Under the pieces are notes generated by a model, which was not told the origin of the DNA, ran no database searches, and saw nothing but the letters and a program-made list of their open reading frames with translations. A program made the position numbers and the translations under genes. From assembly GCF_051400755.1 (NCBI RefSeq), contig NZ_JBLFFL010000008.1:1-64000 (forward strand): a DNA stretch of 64,000 bases. The letters are read 5' to 3'. Positions 25,381 through 34,419 of this stretch are shown one piece after another (the first letter of the stretch is position 1; each line of letters opens with the position of its first letter). Origin of the DNA: Parapedobacter sp051400755 (lineage in GTDB: Bacteria; Bacteroidota; Bacteroidia; Sphingobacteriales; Sphingobacteriaceae).

Positions 25381-26487
25381 ATGAAACAGTTCATCACATT
25401 CATCAGGAAGGAGTTTTACCACGTGTTGCGCGACCGGCGGACCTTGCTCATCTTATTCGGCATGCCGCTCGCGCAGATCCTGATCTTCGGATTTGCACTG
25501 ACCAACGAGGTGAAAAACGCCAAGATCGTCGTGATCGACCAGGCCCGGGATGAGGCGTCCCGGCACGTCATCGACCGCTTGGCAGCCAGCAGCTACTTCG
25601 AGCTCCGGGAGGAGGTGATGGACCGCAATCGCATGGAGGCGGCCTTCAAGGAAGGCCAGATTAAACTGGCTATTGTCTTTCCCAGCGGCTTCCAAGATGA
25701 CCTCTACCATCAAAATCACGCCCAGATACAGGTCATCGCCGATGCGTCAGACCCGAACCAGGCCACTACGCTGACCAACTATGTATCATCCATTATCCAG
25801 GATTACCAAACGGAATTAACCGGAAATGCCGACCTCCCCTACCGGATCACGCCCCAGATACGGATGCTATACAACCCGCAATTGAAAGGGGCTCCCAATT
25901 TTGTGCCGGGCGTCATGGCGTTGGTGCTGATGCTGGTGTCTGTAATGATGACGGCCATTTCCATCGTCAAGGAAAAAGAAATGGGCACCATGGAGATCCT
26001 GTTGGTATCGCCGTTCAAACCCGTATGGGTCATCTTGGCAAAGGCGGTGCCGTATCTGATCCTTTCGCTCATCAACGTATTGTCCATCCTGCTGATGAGT
26101 GTTTTCGTGTTGCAATTGCCCGTGGTGGGCAGCTGGGTGCTGCTGTTTGCCGAAAGCACCTTGTTCATCATCACCTGCCTCACATTGGGCATTTTCATCT
26201 CCATCAAGACGGGATCCCAACAAGTGGCCATGCTCATTTCGCTGATGGGCATGATGTTGCCCACGGTGATGTTCAGCGGGTTTATGTTTCCCATCGAAAA
26301 CATGCCCATACCGCTGCAAATCATTTCAAACATTGTACCGGCGAAATGGTTTTACATCATCGTGAAATCCATCATGATCAAGGGGGTAGGCATCGAAGGG
26401 ATCTGGAAGGAAACGCTCATCCTCTGCGGCATTACCCTGTTTTTCTTCATCGTGAGCCTCAGGAGTTTTAAGATACGGCTGGAGTAA
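25381..26487 (+). CDS. ABC-2 type permease (YbhS-like)
   Basis: This 368-aa protein starts with FIRKEFYHVLRDRRTLLILFGMPLAQILIFGFAL (first helix and the R-D-R motif), followed by a large extracytoplasmic domain (about 50-175). Five C-terminal helices follow, with FVPGVMALVLMLVSVMMTAISIVKEKEMGTMEILLVSPF, the family's K-E-x-G-T-x-E-x-L motif. It forms a heterodimeric channel with the next gene product. Confidence 0.9.
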   Translation: MKQFITFIRKEFYHVLRDRRTLLILFGMPLAQILIFGFALTNEVKNAKIVVIDQARDEASRHVIDRLAASSYFELREEVMDRNRMEAAFKEGQIKLAIVFPSGFQDDLYHQNHAQIQVIADASDPNQATTLTNYVSSIIQDYQTELTGNADLPYRITPQIRMLYNPQLKGAPNFVPGVMALVLMLVSVMMTAISIVKEKEMGTMEILLVSPFKPVWVILAKAVPYLILSLINVLSILLMSVFVLQLPVVGSWVLLFAESTLFIITCLTLGIFISIKTGSQQVAMLISLMGMMLPTVMFSGFMFPIENMPIPLQIISNIVPAKWFYIIVKSIMIKGVGIEGIWKETLILCGITLFFFIVSLRSFKIRLE

Positions 26488-26562
26488 TGATAGAACAAGG
26501 ACAGAAGGAATATGGATAGGTAGCTTATAGCTATTAGCCGATAGCTAATGGTTGATAAAAAA

Positions 26563-27681
26563 ATGAGAACGATTAGATTTTTATTGGAAAAAGAATTTCG
26601 GCAGATCTTCCGCAATCGGGCGATACTGGCGCTGATCTTGGTGATGCCGATCATGCAGCTCATTATTTTGCCGCTTGCGGCGGACTATGAGGTCAAGAAC
26701 ATCAATCTTTCGGTAATCGACCACGACCACTCTCCGTATTCCCGGAAACTGATCGATAAGATCACGGCGTCGGGTTATTTCAGGTTGCAGGGATATCATG
26801 CTTCCATGAAGGAGGCCTACCGCCTGATCGAACAGGACCGGACGGACGTTACGCTGGAAATACCACGTGATTTTGAGCGCGATCTGGTCCGCGAAGGAGA
26901 ACAGTCGCTATTCCTGGCGATCAATGCCATCAACGGTACGAAGGCCGGCTTAGGGGGCGCCTACCTGTCCAGCATCCTGCGTGACTATAACCAAGATATC
27001 CGCATGGAATGGATGACGGTGGACCGTTTCCAGTCCTTACCGTCGATCGAGGTGGTTTCCTCCAACCGTTTTAATCCCCTGCTCAGCTATCAGTTCTTCA
27101 TGGTGCCGGGCATATTGGCCATTTTGGTCACCATGGTCGGCGGGTTCCTCTCTGCGCTCAACATCGTCAAGGAAAAAGAAATCGGCACCATCGAACAGAT
27201 CAATGTGACGCCGATCCGGAAACATCATTTCATCCTCGGCAAACTCATACCCTTTTGGGTGTTGGGCAATGTGGTGTTTACCCTTGGCTTATTGGTTTCT
27301 TGGCTCATATATGGCATTGTACCCCAAGGCGACATGCTGGCCATGTATGGGTTTATTTGGGTGTATCTGCTGGTCGTCCTGGGCTTCGGACTGCTGATAT
27401 CCACGTATACCGACACGCAGCAACAGGCGATGTTCGTCATGTTTTTCTTTATGATGATCTTTATACTCATGGGCGGACTGTTCACCTCCATCGACAGCAT
27501 GCCCCCATGGGCCAAAGCCGTCGCTGCACTGAATCCAGTCGGCTACCTGGTGGAGGTGATGCGCATGATTGTGCTGAAAGGCAGCGGATGGGACGCCATC
27601 TTTCCGCACCTGGGCATCATGCTGGCATTTGCTGCCGTGCTGAATGGGTGGGCGATCTTTAACTACCGAAAAACCAGCTGA
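26563..27681 (+). CDS. ABC-2 type permease (YbhR-like)
   Basis: This 372-aa protein is a paralogue of the preceding permease: RFLLEKEFRQIFRNRAILALILVMPIMQLIILPLA, a periplasmic domain, then SALNIVKEKEIGTIEQINVTPIRKHHFILGKLIPFW and three further helices with GLFTSIDSMPPWAKAVAALNPVGYLVE. Start 26563 is favoured over the in-frame ATG at 26548, which lies in an intergenic repeat-like stretch (TAGCCGATAGCTAATGG). It is the last gene of the TetR-controlled operon. Confidence 0.88.
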   Translation: MRTIRFLLEKEFRQIFRNRAILALILVMPIMQLIILPLAADYEVKNINLSVIDHDHSPYSRKLIDKITASGYFRLQGYHASMKEAYRLIEQDRTDVTLEIPRDFERDLVREGEQSLFLAINAINGTKAGLGGAYLSSILRDYNQDIRMEWMTVDRFQSLPSIEVVSSNRFNPLLSYQFFMVPGILAILVTMVGGFLSALNIVKEKEIGTIEQINVTPIRKHHFILGKLIPFWVLGNVVFTLGLLVSWLIYGIVPQGDMLAMYGFIWVYLLVVLGFGLLISTYTDTQQQAMFVMFFFMMIFILMGGLFTSIDSMPPWAKAVAALNPVGYLVEVMRMIVLKGSGWDAIFPHLGIMLAFAAVLNGWAIFNYRKTS

Positions 27682-27834
27682 AAAACAAGGGCTTATAACT
27701 ATTTATACGGAGGATTGTAATTTATTGGTCATTATTCTCGTCTGCTGACAAAGCGGGATCGAACGACCGGATTATTTTTTACATTTGACTTATTAAAACA
27801 AAAAGTCAAAACGAATTGTTAACTACGCAACACT

Positions 27835-28560
27835 ATGCAAACAAGAGGTATTCTATTGAACTACGAAGGCACCATTGATACGAATGGGCAACATTGGGGT
27901 GCCATCTTGTGGCACAAATTCCAAAAACATGTCATCGGCTTGGATAAAGCGATGTTCAACAGGGCGTATACCCATTCGGAAAACGTATTGGCCGCCCAGT
28001 CGTTCATCAAACCCACCCACGTGTTTCTGGATGTGCTGGTGCACAAGATCACGCAGCAATTCGATTACCTCGCCGGGCAAGGGTATCAGGTAGACTACAG
28101 CAGCGTCCAAACCATTGCCAAGGAATGCAATAGCCTGGCGCTCCGTACGCTCAGGGGTACGAAACGGATCCTGGAAAACCTGTCCAACACCTTCCCGATC
28201 GTGCTAGTGTCCAACTTCTACGGCAATTTGAATGCGGTACTGACCGAATTCGGCATTAAACAGTATTTTGCCGATGTGGTGGAATCCAGCACCTCCGCGA
28301 TGCATTTCAATACCGAGATTTACGAAAAGGGCGTAAGCCGACTGGGGTATCCCCCGGAAGAATGCGTTGCCGTGGGCGACTCTTATAACCGGGATATCTT
28401 GCCATCAAAGGCCGTCGGCTGCAAGACCATCTGGCTGAACGTCATGGGCTGGGAAGAATGGGGGATCGATGAGCTGGAAATATCCGATGCCGAAATCGGG
28501 GATTTCAGCCAGCTACCGGCATTGCTGGAGCGCTGGCAACCCCGGCCCGCCGCCGTGTAA
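27835..28560 (+). CDS. HAD-superfamily protein with degenerate catalytic motifs
   Basis: This 241-aa protein has the HAD Rossmann core and C1 cap. Motif I, normally DxDGT, reads NYEGT, so the nucleophilic Asp is Asn and the acid Asp is Glu. Motif II (VLVSNF) and motif IV (VAVGDSYNRDILPSKAVG) are present. The motif III lysine of KPDPxIF is not seen in MHFNTEIYEKGV. A phosphatase activity is therefore doubtful; it may be a binding or regulatory HAD. It stands alone between the efflux operon and the ATP-cone operon. Confidence 0.8.
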   Translation: MQTRGILLNYEGTIDTNGQHWGAILWHKFQKHVIGLDKAMFNRAYTHSENVLAAQSFIKPTHVFLDVLVHKITQQFDYLAGQGYQVDYSSVQTIAKECNSLALRTLRGTKRILENLSNTFPIVLVSNFYGNLNAVLTEFGIKQYFADVVESSTSAMHFNTEIYEKGVSRLGYPPEECVAVGDSYNRDILPSKAVGCKTIWLNVMGWEEWGIDELEISDAEIGDFSQLPALLERWQPRPAAV

Positions 28561-28576
28561 AACCAACATTTGACAT

Positions 28577-28613
28577 CCGCATAAAAAATATGCATATTGC
28601 CGCATAAAAATAT
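28577..28613 (+). promoter_or_regulatory. paired direct repeats before the ATP-cone gene
   Basis: CCGCATAAAAAATAT (28577-28591) and CCGCATAAAAATAT (28600-28613) are imperfect direct repeats 23 bp apart, with the palindrome ATATGCATAT between them. They lie just before the ATG at 28621 and could be an operator. Confidence 0.4.
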
Positions 28614-28620
28614 CCGGCTT

Positions 28621-29457
28621 ATGCATGTGAAGAAACACTCCGGTGAACTGGTTGAATTCGATCTAAATCGTTTGAAAGGTTCGCTCTCCAAATCAGGCGC
28701 CTCCCCCGATGTCGTGGACGGCGTGTGGAATACGATGAAATCCATGGTCTACGACGGGATGCACACGCGCGACCTTTACAGGCTTGCGTTCCGCTTATTG
28801 AAGCGGGAAGCAGATTCCTTCGCGGCGCGCTACAGCCTCAAACGGGCGTTGAAAGACCTCGGACCAGCGGGCTACTACTTCGAGCAGTGGGTGGCCAAGC
28901 TGTTCCGGCATGTAGACTACCAGACCATCACCGGCCAGCTGCTTGTCGGCAATTCGGTCACCCACGAGATCGATGTAGTGGCCCAAAAGGACAACGAGAT
29001 GCTCTTGGTGGAATGCAAATTCCGAAACACCGAAGAGGCCAAGATCACGGTGACGACACCCATGTATTTTCTGTCAAGGGTGAAGGACTTTGAGGGCCGT
29101 CAGTTTTCCTTCTTCGGCAAAGAGCTGCCGTTTACCGCCGGTTGGCTGGTCACCAACGCGTACATGACCTCCGATTCCATCCATTTCGCGCAGCATTACG
29201 GACTGAACCTGCTGGCGTGGGATTATCCCGAGGAGAGCAGTATCAAACGCCGCGTGGATAACGCGAGCCTATACCCCATCACGTGCCTGACCACCCTCAA
29301 CAAATCAGAGAAAGATAACCTGCTGACGCGTGGGTGCATCTTGGTGAAAGACCTGCTTGATGATGAAACCCAGCTGGAGGCGCTCGACTGCGCCCCCCGC
29401 AAAAAGAAAAGGATCATGCAGGAAGCCACCGAATTGGTAAACCAGCAAAATACATAA
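28621..29457 (+). CDS. ATP-cone domain protein fused to a PD-(D/E)XK (Mrr-like) nuclease domain
   Basis: This 278-aa protein begins with an ATP-cone (residues 1-85: HVKKHSGELVEFDLNRLKGSLSKSGAS and SFAARYSLKRALKDLGP). A restriction-endonuclease-like domain follows, in which HEIDVVAQKDNEMLLVECKFR gives the D-x(n)-E-x-K active site at about 121-141. The combination suggests nucleotide-controlled cleavage or binding of DNA or RNA; this is inference from the domains. Two nucleotide after its stop comes the LOG-family gene, so it heads a three-gene operon. Confidence 0.8.
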   Translation: MHVKKHSGELVEFDLNRLKGSLSKSGASPDVVDGVWNTMKSMVYDGMHTRDLYRLAFRLLKREADSFAARYSLKRALKDLGPAGYYFEQWVAKLFRHVDYQTITGQLLVGNSVTHEIDVVAQKDNEMLLVECKFRNTEEAKITVTTPMYFLSRVKDFEGRQFSFFGKELPFTAGWLVTNAYMTSDSIHFAQHYGLNLLAWDYPEESSIKRRVDNASLYPITCLTTLNKSEKDNLLTRGCILVKDLLDDETQLEALDCAPRKKKRIMQEATELVNQQNT

Positions 29458-29459
29458 CC

Positions 29460-30203
29460 ATGAATAACGCGTTTTTCAGGGAAGAAAAGAAATTCTTGGA
29501 GGGTGCGCGCGCCCGCTGGAAAGAACTCAAATACGTCGGTGGCGTGGTCATGCAATTCATCAAAGGATTCCGGGGACTGCATTTCATCGGTCCCTGCGTC
29601 ACCGTATTCGGTTCAGCGCGCTTCAAAGAAGACCATCCCTATTATGAACTAGCCCGTCAGGTATCGGCAGAGATCGGCAAATTGGGCTTCGCCATCATGA
29701 CCGGCGGCGGTCCGGGCATCATGGAAGCGGCCAATCGCGGTGCGAGGGATGCCGGGGCACTCTCCGTAGGATGCAACATCATGCTGCCCCATGAACAGCA
29801 TCATAATCCCTACCTCGACCGGTTTGTGACCATGGAATACTTTTTCGTCCGCAAGGAACTGCTGCGCAAATATTCCTTTGCCTTTATCGTGTTGCCGGGA
29901 GGTTTTGGCACCCTGGACGAGTTTTTTGAAACCCTTACACTGATCCAGACCGGCAAGATCCAGCGGTTCCCCATCGTCGTGATGGGCGTGGGCTTCCACA
30001 AGGAGATCATCGCCCATGTGCAGCGCATGATGGAGGAAGAAACCATCAGTCGCGAAGACATGGACCTCCTCCTCTTCACCGACTCGGTAGAAGAGGTAGT
30101 CGCCCACATGCGCAAATATGCCGAAGGCTCGCCCAGCATCAAATTAGAGCCACCGAAAAAAGCAACCTGGATGCTTGGGGAGCGGAAACTCAAGCGGGCA
30201 TGA
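29460..30203 (+). CDS. LOG-family (TIGR00730-like) Rossmann-fold protein
   Basis: This 247-aa protein carries both family motifs: MTGGGPGIMEAANRGARDAG and VLPGGFGTLDEFFETLTLIQTGK, together forming the PGGxGTxxE nucleotide site. Members are cytokinin riboside 5'-monophosphate phosphoribohydrolases or nucleotide 5'-monophosphate nucleosidases. It overlaps the ABC exporter gene by 4 nt and follows the ATP-cone gene by 2 nt. The bacterial role is usually nucleotide salvage. Confidence 0.88.
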   Translation: MNNAFFREEKKFLEGARARWKELKYVGGVVMQFIKGFRGLHFIGPCVTVFGSARFKEDHPYYELARQVSAEIGKLGFAIMTGGGPGIMEAANRGARDAGALSVGCNIMLPHEQHHNPYLDRFVTMEYFFVRKELLRKYSFAFIVLPGGFGTLDEFFETLTLIQTGKIQRFPIVVMGVGFHKEIIAHVQRMMEEETISREDMDLLLFTDSVEEVVAHMRKYAEGSPSIKLEPPKKATWMLGERKLKRA

Positions 30204-31942
30204 AGATCCTTTGGAAATACCTCAAGCCACAGCGCGGCCCCATCTACCTCGCCTTGGCATTGGCTGCCGTGGCCCAGCTGCTATCAATGATCGATCCAAT
30301 CATTTTTGGCAAAATCATCGATGACTATGCCAACAACATGGGCGGCCGCAGTGAGCAGGAACTGGTCAAGGGCGTACTGTTCTGGTTGTTCGTAGCCATT
30401 GCCATCGCGCTGCTCGCTCGCCTGAGCCGGTCGTTTCAGGAGTATGTGATGCGCCTGGCCGTGCAGCGCTTCGGCATGCAGATCTTCAATGATGGGCTGC
30501 GGCAAACCCTGCGCCTATCGTTTCAGGAGTTTGAGGAGCAACGCAGCGGCGAGACGCTTGCCGTCTTGCAGAAGGTGCGCACCGATACCGAGCGGTTCAT
30601 CAGTTCAGCCATCAACATCCTGTTTTCATCATTGGTGGGCTTCGGATTCTTGATCTGGTATGCCATCACCAAGCATTGGGCTTTGATTCCGATCTTTGTC
30701 ATCGGCTTTGTGGTCATCGGTACCATCACCGGTATGCTCAGCCGCAAAATCAAGACCACCCAACGGAGCATCAACCGCGAGACGACCCGGATGTCGGGCA
30801 TTATCACCGAATCATTGCGCAACATCGAACTCGTCAAAAGCCTCGGGCTTACGTTTCCTGAAATCCGCCGTATGCGCGAGCATACGCAGACCATCTATGA
30901 TCTGGAGATGACCAAAACACGGCGGGTACGCTTTCTCTCCTTTCTCCAGGGCACCACCCTCAATCTCCTCCGGCAATCCATTTTGTTCACGTTGCTTTGG
31001 CTGATCTTCCGGGAAATGCTTACCCCCGGCGAGCTGATTACCATGCAGTTTATCTCCACTTCCATCTTCATGCCGCTGCAAGATATCGGCAACATCATTG
31101 TTCAATACCGGGAAGCCGAGGTGTCCATCCAACTCTTTGACAGCCTGATGGACAAACCTATTGAACACCGTCCCGAAGACCCGGTGCCCATCGGTTCGCT
31201 GGATGAGATCGTCTTCGACCGCGTCGTCTTCCGGCATAAGACGGCCTCCCAAAATGCCATAGATGGCATTTCATTCACAGCCAAGACCGGCGATACGATC
31301 GCATTTGTAGGTCCGTCGGGTTCTGGAAAATCCACCTTGGTCAAGCTGCTGGTGGGATTATACCGCCCGATATCGGGCAAGATTTTATTCAACGACATCC
31401 CCTCCGAAGAAGTGCGCTTCAACGAAATGCGCCGGCAGATCGGGTTTGTGACGCAAGACACCCAACTGTTTGCCGGCACCATCCGGGACAACCTCGTGTT
31501 TGTAAAGCCTGACGCCACGGATGACGAAGTCGTCGCAGCCCTGCACAAAGCCAGCTGCACCCAACTGCTGGCGCGCAACGAGAAGGGCATCCACACGATG
31601 CTGGGCGAGGGCGGACTGAAATTGTCCGGCGGCGAAAAGCAGCGCATCTCCATCGCCCGTGCATTGATCCGCAATCCCCGCCTGCTGATTTTCGACGAGG
31701 CAACGAGCGCCCTGGATTCCATCACCGAAGAGGCCATCACAGAGACGGTACGGGGCATATCGGGCGAGCGTGAGCAGATCACGGTATTGATCGCACACCG
31801 GCTATCCACGATCATGCATGCCGACCGTATTATCGTATTGGAAAAGGGAGGGATTGCCGAGACCGGTACCCATGATGAACTCGTGGCGGCAAAGGGCCTA
31901 TACTATGCCATGTGGCGGCAGCAGATCGGCGAGCGGCGATAA
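30200..31942 (+). CDS. ABC exporter with fused membrane and ATPase domains
   Basis: This 580-aa protein has a six-helix type IV exporter domain (residues 1-310) and an ATPase domain: Walker A VGPSGSGKSTLVKLL, signature LSGGEKQRISIARAL, Walker B LLIFDEATSALD and the H-loop AHRLSTI. It would act as a homodimer to export lipid, peptide or drug substrates. It is the last gene of the ATP-cone/LOG operon. Confidence 0.92.
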   Translation: MKILWKYLKPQRGPIYLALALAAVAQLLSMIDPIIFGKIIDDYANNMGGRSEQELVKGVLFWLFVAIAIALLARLSRSFQEYVMRLAVQRFGMQIFNDGLRQTLRLSFQEFEEQRSGETLAVLQKVRTDTERFISSAINILFSSLVGFGFLIWYAITKHWALIPIFVIGFVVIGTITGMLSRKIKTTQRSINRETTRMSGIITESLRNIELVKSLGLTFPEIRRMREHTQTIYDLEMTKTRRVRFLSFLQGTTLNLLRQSILFTLLWLIFREMLTPGELITMQFISTSIFMPLQDIGNIIVQYREAEVSIQLFDSLMDKPIEHRPEDPVPIGSLDEIVFDRVVFRHKTASQNAIDGISFTAKTGDTIAFVGPSGSGKSTLVKLLVGLYRPISGKILFNDIPSEEVRFNEMRRQIGFVTQDTQLFAGTIRDNLVFVKPDATDDEVVAALHKASCTQLLARNEKGIHTMLGEGGLKLSGGEKQRISIARALIRNPRLLIFDEATSALDSITEEAITETVRGISGEREQITVLIAHRLSTIMHADRIIVLEKGGIAETGTHDELVAAKGLYYAMWRQQIGERR

Positions 31943-32132
31943 GTTACGACTACCGGCTCAAAATGCCCCGGGAAATTACGTACAGATACTTCAGCAGGTC
32001 ACCACCATACAAACCGGAGCGGACAGGGGTATTCTCCGCACATTGGGGATGCATACCGATATTTCCCCTATCAAAATGGGCGGCACACCGGCAGATCTTA
32101 TATCCCGGAGCATTCAGCAAGGTTGGGCGTGA

Positions 32133-32495
32133 TTACCTAGGGTCATACATGTGAAAAAAATACGCCCTGTAATGCCCCACCCTATCCGCTGAGGTAAAGC
32201 AATTCCAGCCATAGTAACCTTCGTGTGCTTCCAGACAGACCCGTATCCAGCAGTCTTTCCCTTCTATCCAGTAAACCGCAGGTTCCACGTCTTCGGGGGA
32301 AGCAAGGTCAACAGCGGTTTCGCGCTCCCGGAAGTCGTCGTAAAAAGCCATGAAATGCTCGGGAGAGAAGTTGAGCTGCAACTCCGGTAGACCTGTTGAA
32401 AACAATTGCAGTAAGCCGTATACACCGGCGTAGTTACCATAGACTACCTGCAAGGTGGAGGTATCGGGCGGTGAGGGATATGTGTATGTAGCCAT
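32133..32495 (-). CDS. hypothetical protein, 120 aa
   Basis: I do not recognise this family. The protein is soluble, rich in aromatic residues (12 Tyr, 9 Phe) and acidic, with no signal peptide. It lies 3 nt downstream of the stop of the next listed gene's upstream neighbour in the same direction (gap 32496-32498), so the two are probably co-expressed. It could be an intracellular partner of that exported protein. The 190 bp before the ABC exporter's end contain no clear gene. Confidence 0.6.
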   Translation of the reverse strand: MATYTYPSPPDTSTLQVVYGNYAGVYGLLQLFSTGLPELQLNFSPEHFMAFYDDFRERETAVDLASPEDVEPAVYWIEGKDCWIRVCLEAHEGYYGWNCFTSADRVGHYRAYFFHMYDPR

Positions 32496-32498
32496 CAG

Positions 32499-33146
32499 TC
32501 AATCTTTTTGCCGTTGTTTGCTATCGCGTACCATGCGCGCAAAATCACGGAGGAAACTATCGGGGTGTTTAGCGATGAACTGCGAGATGGATTCGTGGGT
32601 CCCGGCTCGTTGTACCAATTCCTTCCAATCGGCATAGAGTCCGTCCAAATCCTCGCCTTTCGCCTTGTTTACCGCATGGATCAAATCCAGTAGGGCATTC
32701 ATCAGTTTGCCGTCGGCGACGCCTTTGTCGGGATAGTAGAATAGCAGCCGACCGGGTTCCGGCCCTGAGAAATCTACGGCTATTGCCCCTGTACCGTCAG
32801 CTGAAACAGGCAACGGGTAGATGGAGGCGACGGTGGAGAAGTCGACCGTCTTATCGATGATTTCCAGCGGCTTCCCCTGTTTACTGAAAACGGCCCGGTA
32901 GCGGAACGTCCTATCGCCCACCGCGCTGAAATTGTCACCGGCAAACCCCAGCCGGATGGCATCTTCGCCCGCGCCGTACCGGCTACCGCTGGCCTGCCGT
33001 TGCAGTGTGTTTATGCTGTTCGCCAGCGAGGTCAGTGTATTCTGCTGGTTTGGGAGGGTGTTGCTGTTTGTACCTGCCCCGAATGCAGAAACGACGACCA
33101 GCAAGCATAACACCCCACACTTTACATCAGTCCAATTCATGCGCAT
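32499..33146 (-). CDS. hypothetical secreted protein, 215 aa
   Basis: A Sec signal peptide is visible (CGVLCLLVVVSAFGAGTNS). The mature part has a Gln/Ser-rich helix (about 30-55), then a beta-rich segment with TFRYRAVFSKQGKPLEIIDKTVDF and a charged helical C terminus. The family is unknown. It forms a pair with the 120-aa gene, only 3 bp apart, at the downstream end of the accessory minus-strand block. Confidence 0.65.
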   Translation of the reverse strand: MRMNWTDVKCGVLCLLVVVSAFGAGTNSNTLPNQQNTLTSLANSINTLQRQASGSRYGAGEDAIRLGFAGDNFSAVGDRTFRYRAVFSKQGKPLEIIDKTVDFSTVASIYPLPVSADGTGAIAVDFSGPEPGRLLFYYPDKGVADGKLMNALLDLIHAVNKAKGEDLDGLYADWKELVQRAGTHESISQFIAKHPDSFLRDFARMVRDSKQRQKD

Positions 33147-33246
33147 GTTTTGCTCCGCGGGATTGGAGTATTGTGTATTTTCAAGATCATTTGTAAATAC
33201 CTATTGGATTTTTCTTTGTAACGATTGATTTCTTTTGATACGTAGT

Positions 33247-33408
33247 CTATTTCGGATTCTCATAGCATACCGTCTCACCATTTTCAAGATAGCAATACGG
33301 CTTCACTTTGTTTTGAGGTGCGGGCGGTTCTGCTGGCTCACATGAACTAAATCCAACCATACTAACACAAAAAAATGATAAAAGCATAACCCTGAATAGA
33401 ATTTTCAT
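33247..33408 (-). CDS. small predicted lipoprotein, 53 aa
   Basis: The ATG at 33408 opens a 53-codon frame with a clear lipoprotein signal (LFRVMLLSFFCVSMVGFSSC). A short mature part with two more cysteines (PYCYLENGETVCYENP) and a Pro-rich linker follows. The spacing C-Y-L-E-N-G-E-T-V-C suggests a disulfide loop. The family is unknown. It lies in the gap between the 215-aa and 188-aa secreted proteins and points the same way. Confidence 0.65.
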   Translation of the reverse strand: MKILFRVMLLSFFCVSMVGFSSCEPAEPPAPQNKVKPYCYLENGETVCYENPK

Positions 33409-33441
33409 ATTTATCTTGTTTTAATTTATTTGTAGTAAATA

Positions 33442-34008
33442 TCATTTTATTCCCTTCGCCATGCGTATGATGGCCGCCACCACCATATCAGCCTTTTTCT
33501 TTCCTTCATCGCCAATGCAGCGCAGCGTAAACTGCGTGCCGTCACCTTTCGGATTTCTTTCGGTGACCTTGCCCGCTTCCCCTTCGCGGTGGGACAATAC
33601 AACCTCTTCGCGCTGGTGGTACTGCGTCACGGGTATGTAAAGCTGATGGATGGAGCCTTCAGGATGCATACGGGTTATATCCGCGATGGAAGCGACGGAG
33701 TCATCGTGTAAAATATCCTTGTAGTACAGTGTGGAGGTCGTGACGTCTTCGTAGTATTTCTGACCCGAATCAGTCATCACACCCGAAAAAACGAGCTTTT
33801 CTTCCAGCCGATCGGGATAAAATGTGTAGGTATAGTCCCACACCATCTCTACCGGATCTTCGGCGGCCAGTTGCCTATCGGAAAAATGGAGATAGGTGTT
33901 GCCGTATTGGTTTAGCCGTGCAAGGGTCTCGTCTGTCGTCTGGGCCTGTAACAGAAAAGAACATGCGTGAACGGCAATCAGCGTAAACAGCACGTTTTTT
34001 TTGCTCAT
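33442..34008 (-). CDS. hypothetical secreted protein, 188 aa
   Basis: The signal peptide VLFTLIAVHACSFLLQAQ directs it to the envelope. The mature part reads as mixed alpha/beta with EMVWDYTYTFYPDRLEEKLVFSG and a C-terminal ADMVVAAIIRMAKGI helix; no enzyme motif is visible. The start at 34008 puts the signal peptide at the N terminus; an in-frame ATG at 34041 would add eleven residues. Two GTTTTCTACC elements lie 83-144 bp upstream of the start. Confidence 0.65.
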   Translation of the reverse strand: MSKKNVLFTLIAVHACSFLLQAQTTDETLARLNQYGNTYLHFSDRQLAAEDPVEMVWDYTYTFYPDRLEEKLVFSGVMTDSGQKYYEDVTTSTLYYKDILHDDSVASIADITRMHPEGSIHQLYIPVTQYHQREEVVLSHREGEAGKVTERNPKGDGTQFTLRCIGDEGKKKADMVVAAIIRMAKGIK

Positions 34009-34090
34009 ATACTTAAGTGGGTTTGATGACATTAATAACAAAGATAGGGTGGGCGATAATCAATTAAACAGAAACAGAAACCGATTGACC

Positions 34091-34152
34091 GTTTTCTACC
34101 CGTAACGTCAATGAAAGGCATCCATTTTAAGGTGAGAAAGATGTTTTCTACC
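34091..34152. promoter_or_regulatory. pair of GTTTTCTACC elements
   Basis: GTTTTCTACC occurs at 34091-34100 and 34143-34152, 52 bp apart (about five helical turns). ATTTTCTACC recurs at 38258-38267 upstream of another gene of the same block. They may be sites for a shared regulator. The rest of the 34009-34217 gap holds nothing I can name. Confidence 0.3.
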
Positions 34153-34217
34153 TTTTAATCCAGCTATTTTTACTAAATAAATTATCATTCCATATGTTTG
34201 TGAAGCAAGTTAAACAA

Positions 34218-34370
34218 TCAATCACTGTGAAAACATAATGCGTTGTCATGAAGCAGCCACCTATCGGAAGTCAGGATAGAGAACGCGCGGAAAGTCTCCA
34301 CGTTGGTTGTTGTCGTGTGCCCGCGAATGATATTTAACGTCAAGAATATTATCAGAAGCATTGTCTTCAT
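34218..34370 (-). CDS. possible small exported peptide, 50 aa
   Basis: A 50-codon frame in the gap after the 565-aa gene begins MKTMLLIIFLTLNIIRG, which looks like an uncleaved or short signal sequence, followed by a Thr-rich and polar tail. Nothing resembles a known family and there is no clear ribosome site, so it may be spurious. Confidence 0.3.
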   Translation of the reverse strand: MKTMLLIIFLTLNIIRGHTTTTNVETFRAFSILTSDRWLLHDNALCFHSD

Positions 34371-34419
34371 ACGTTTTCGTTTTTAATCCCTAATAATGGG
34401 GCACATTTAGAGAAATCAC

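Noticed and set aside
31960..32132. Coding-like plus-strand frame after the ABC exporter
   Set aside because: The stretch reads like protein (for example ILRTLGMHTDISPIKMGG) but has no start of its own after the exporter stop and no homology I recognise. It is too weak to call even as a remnant.
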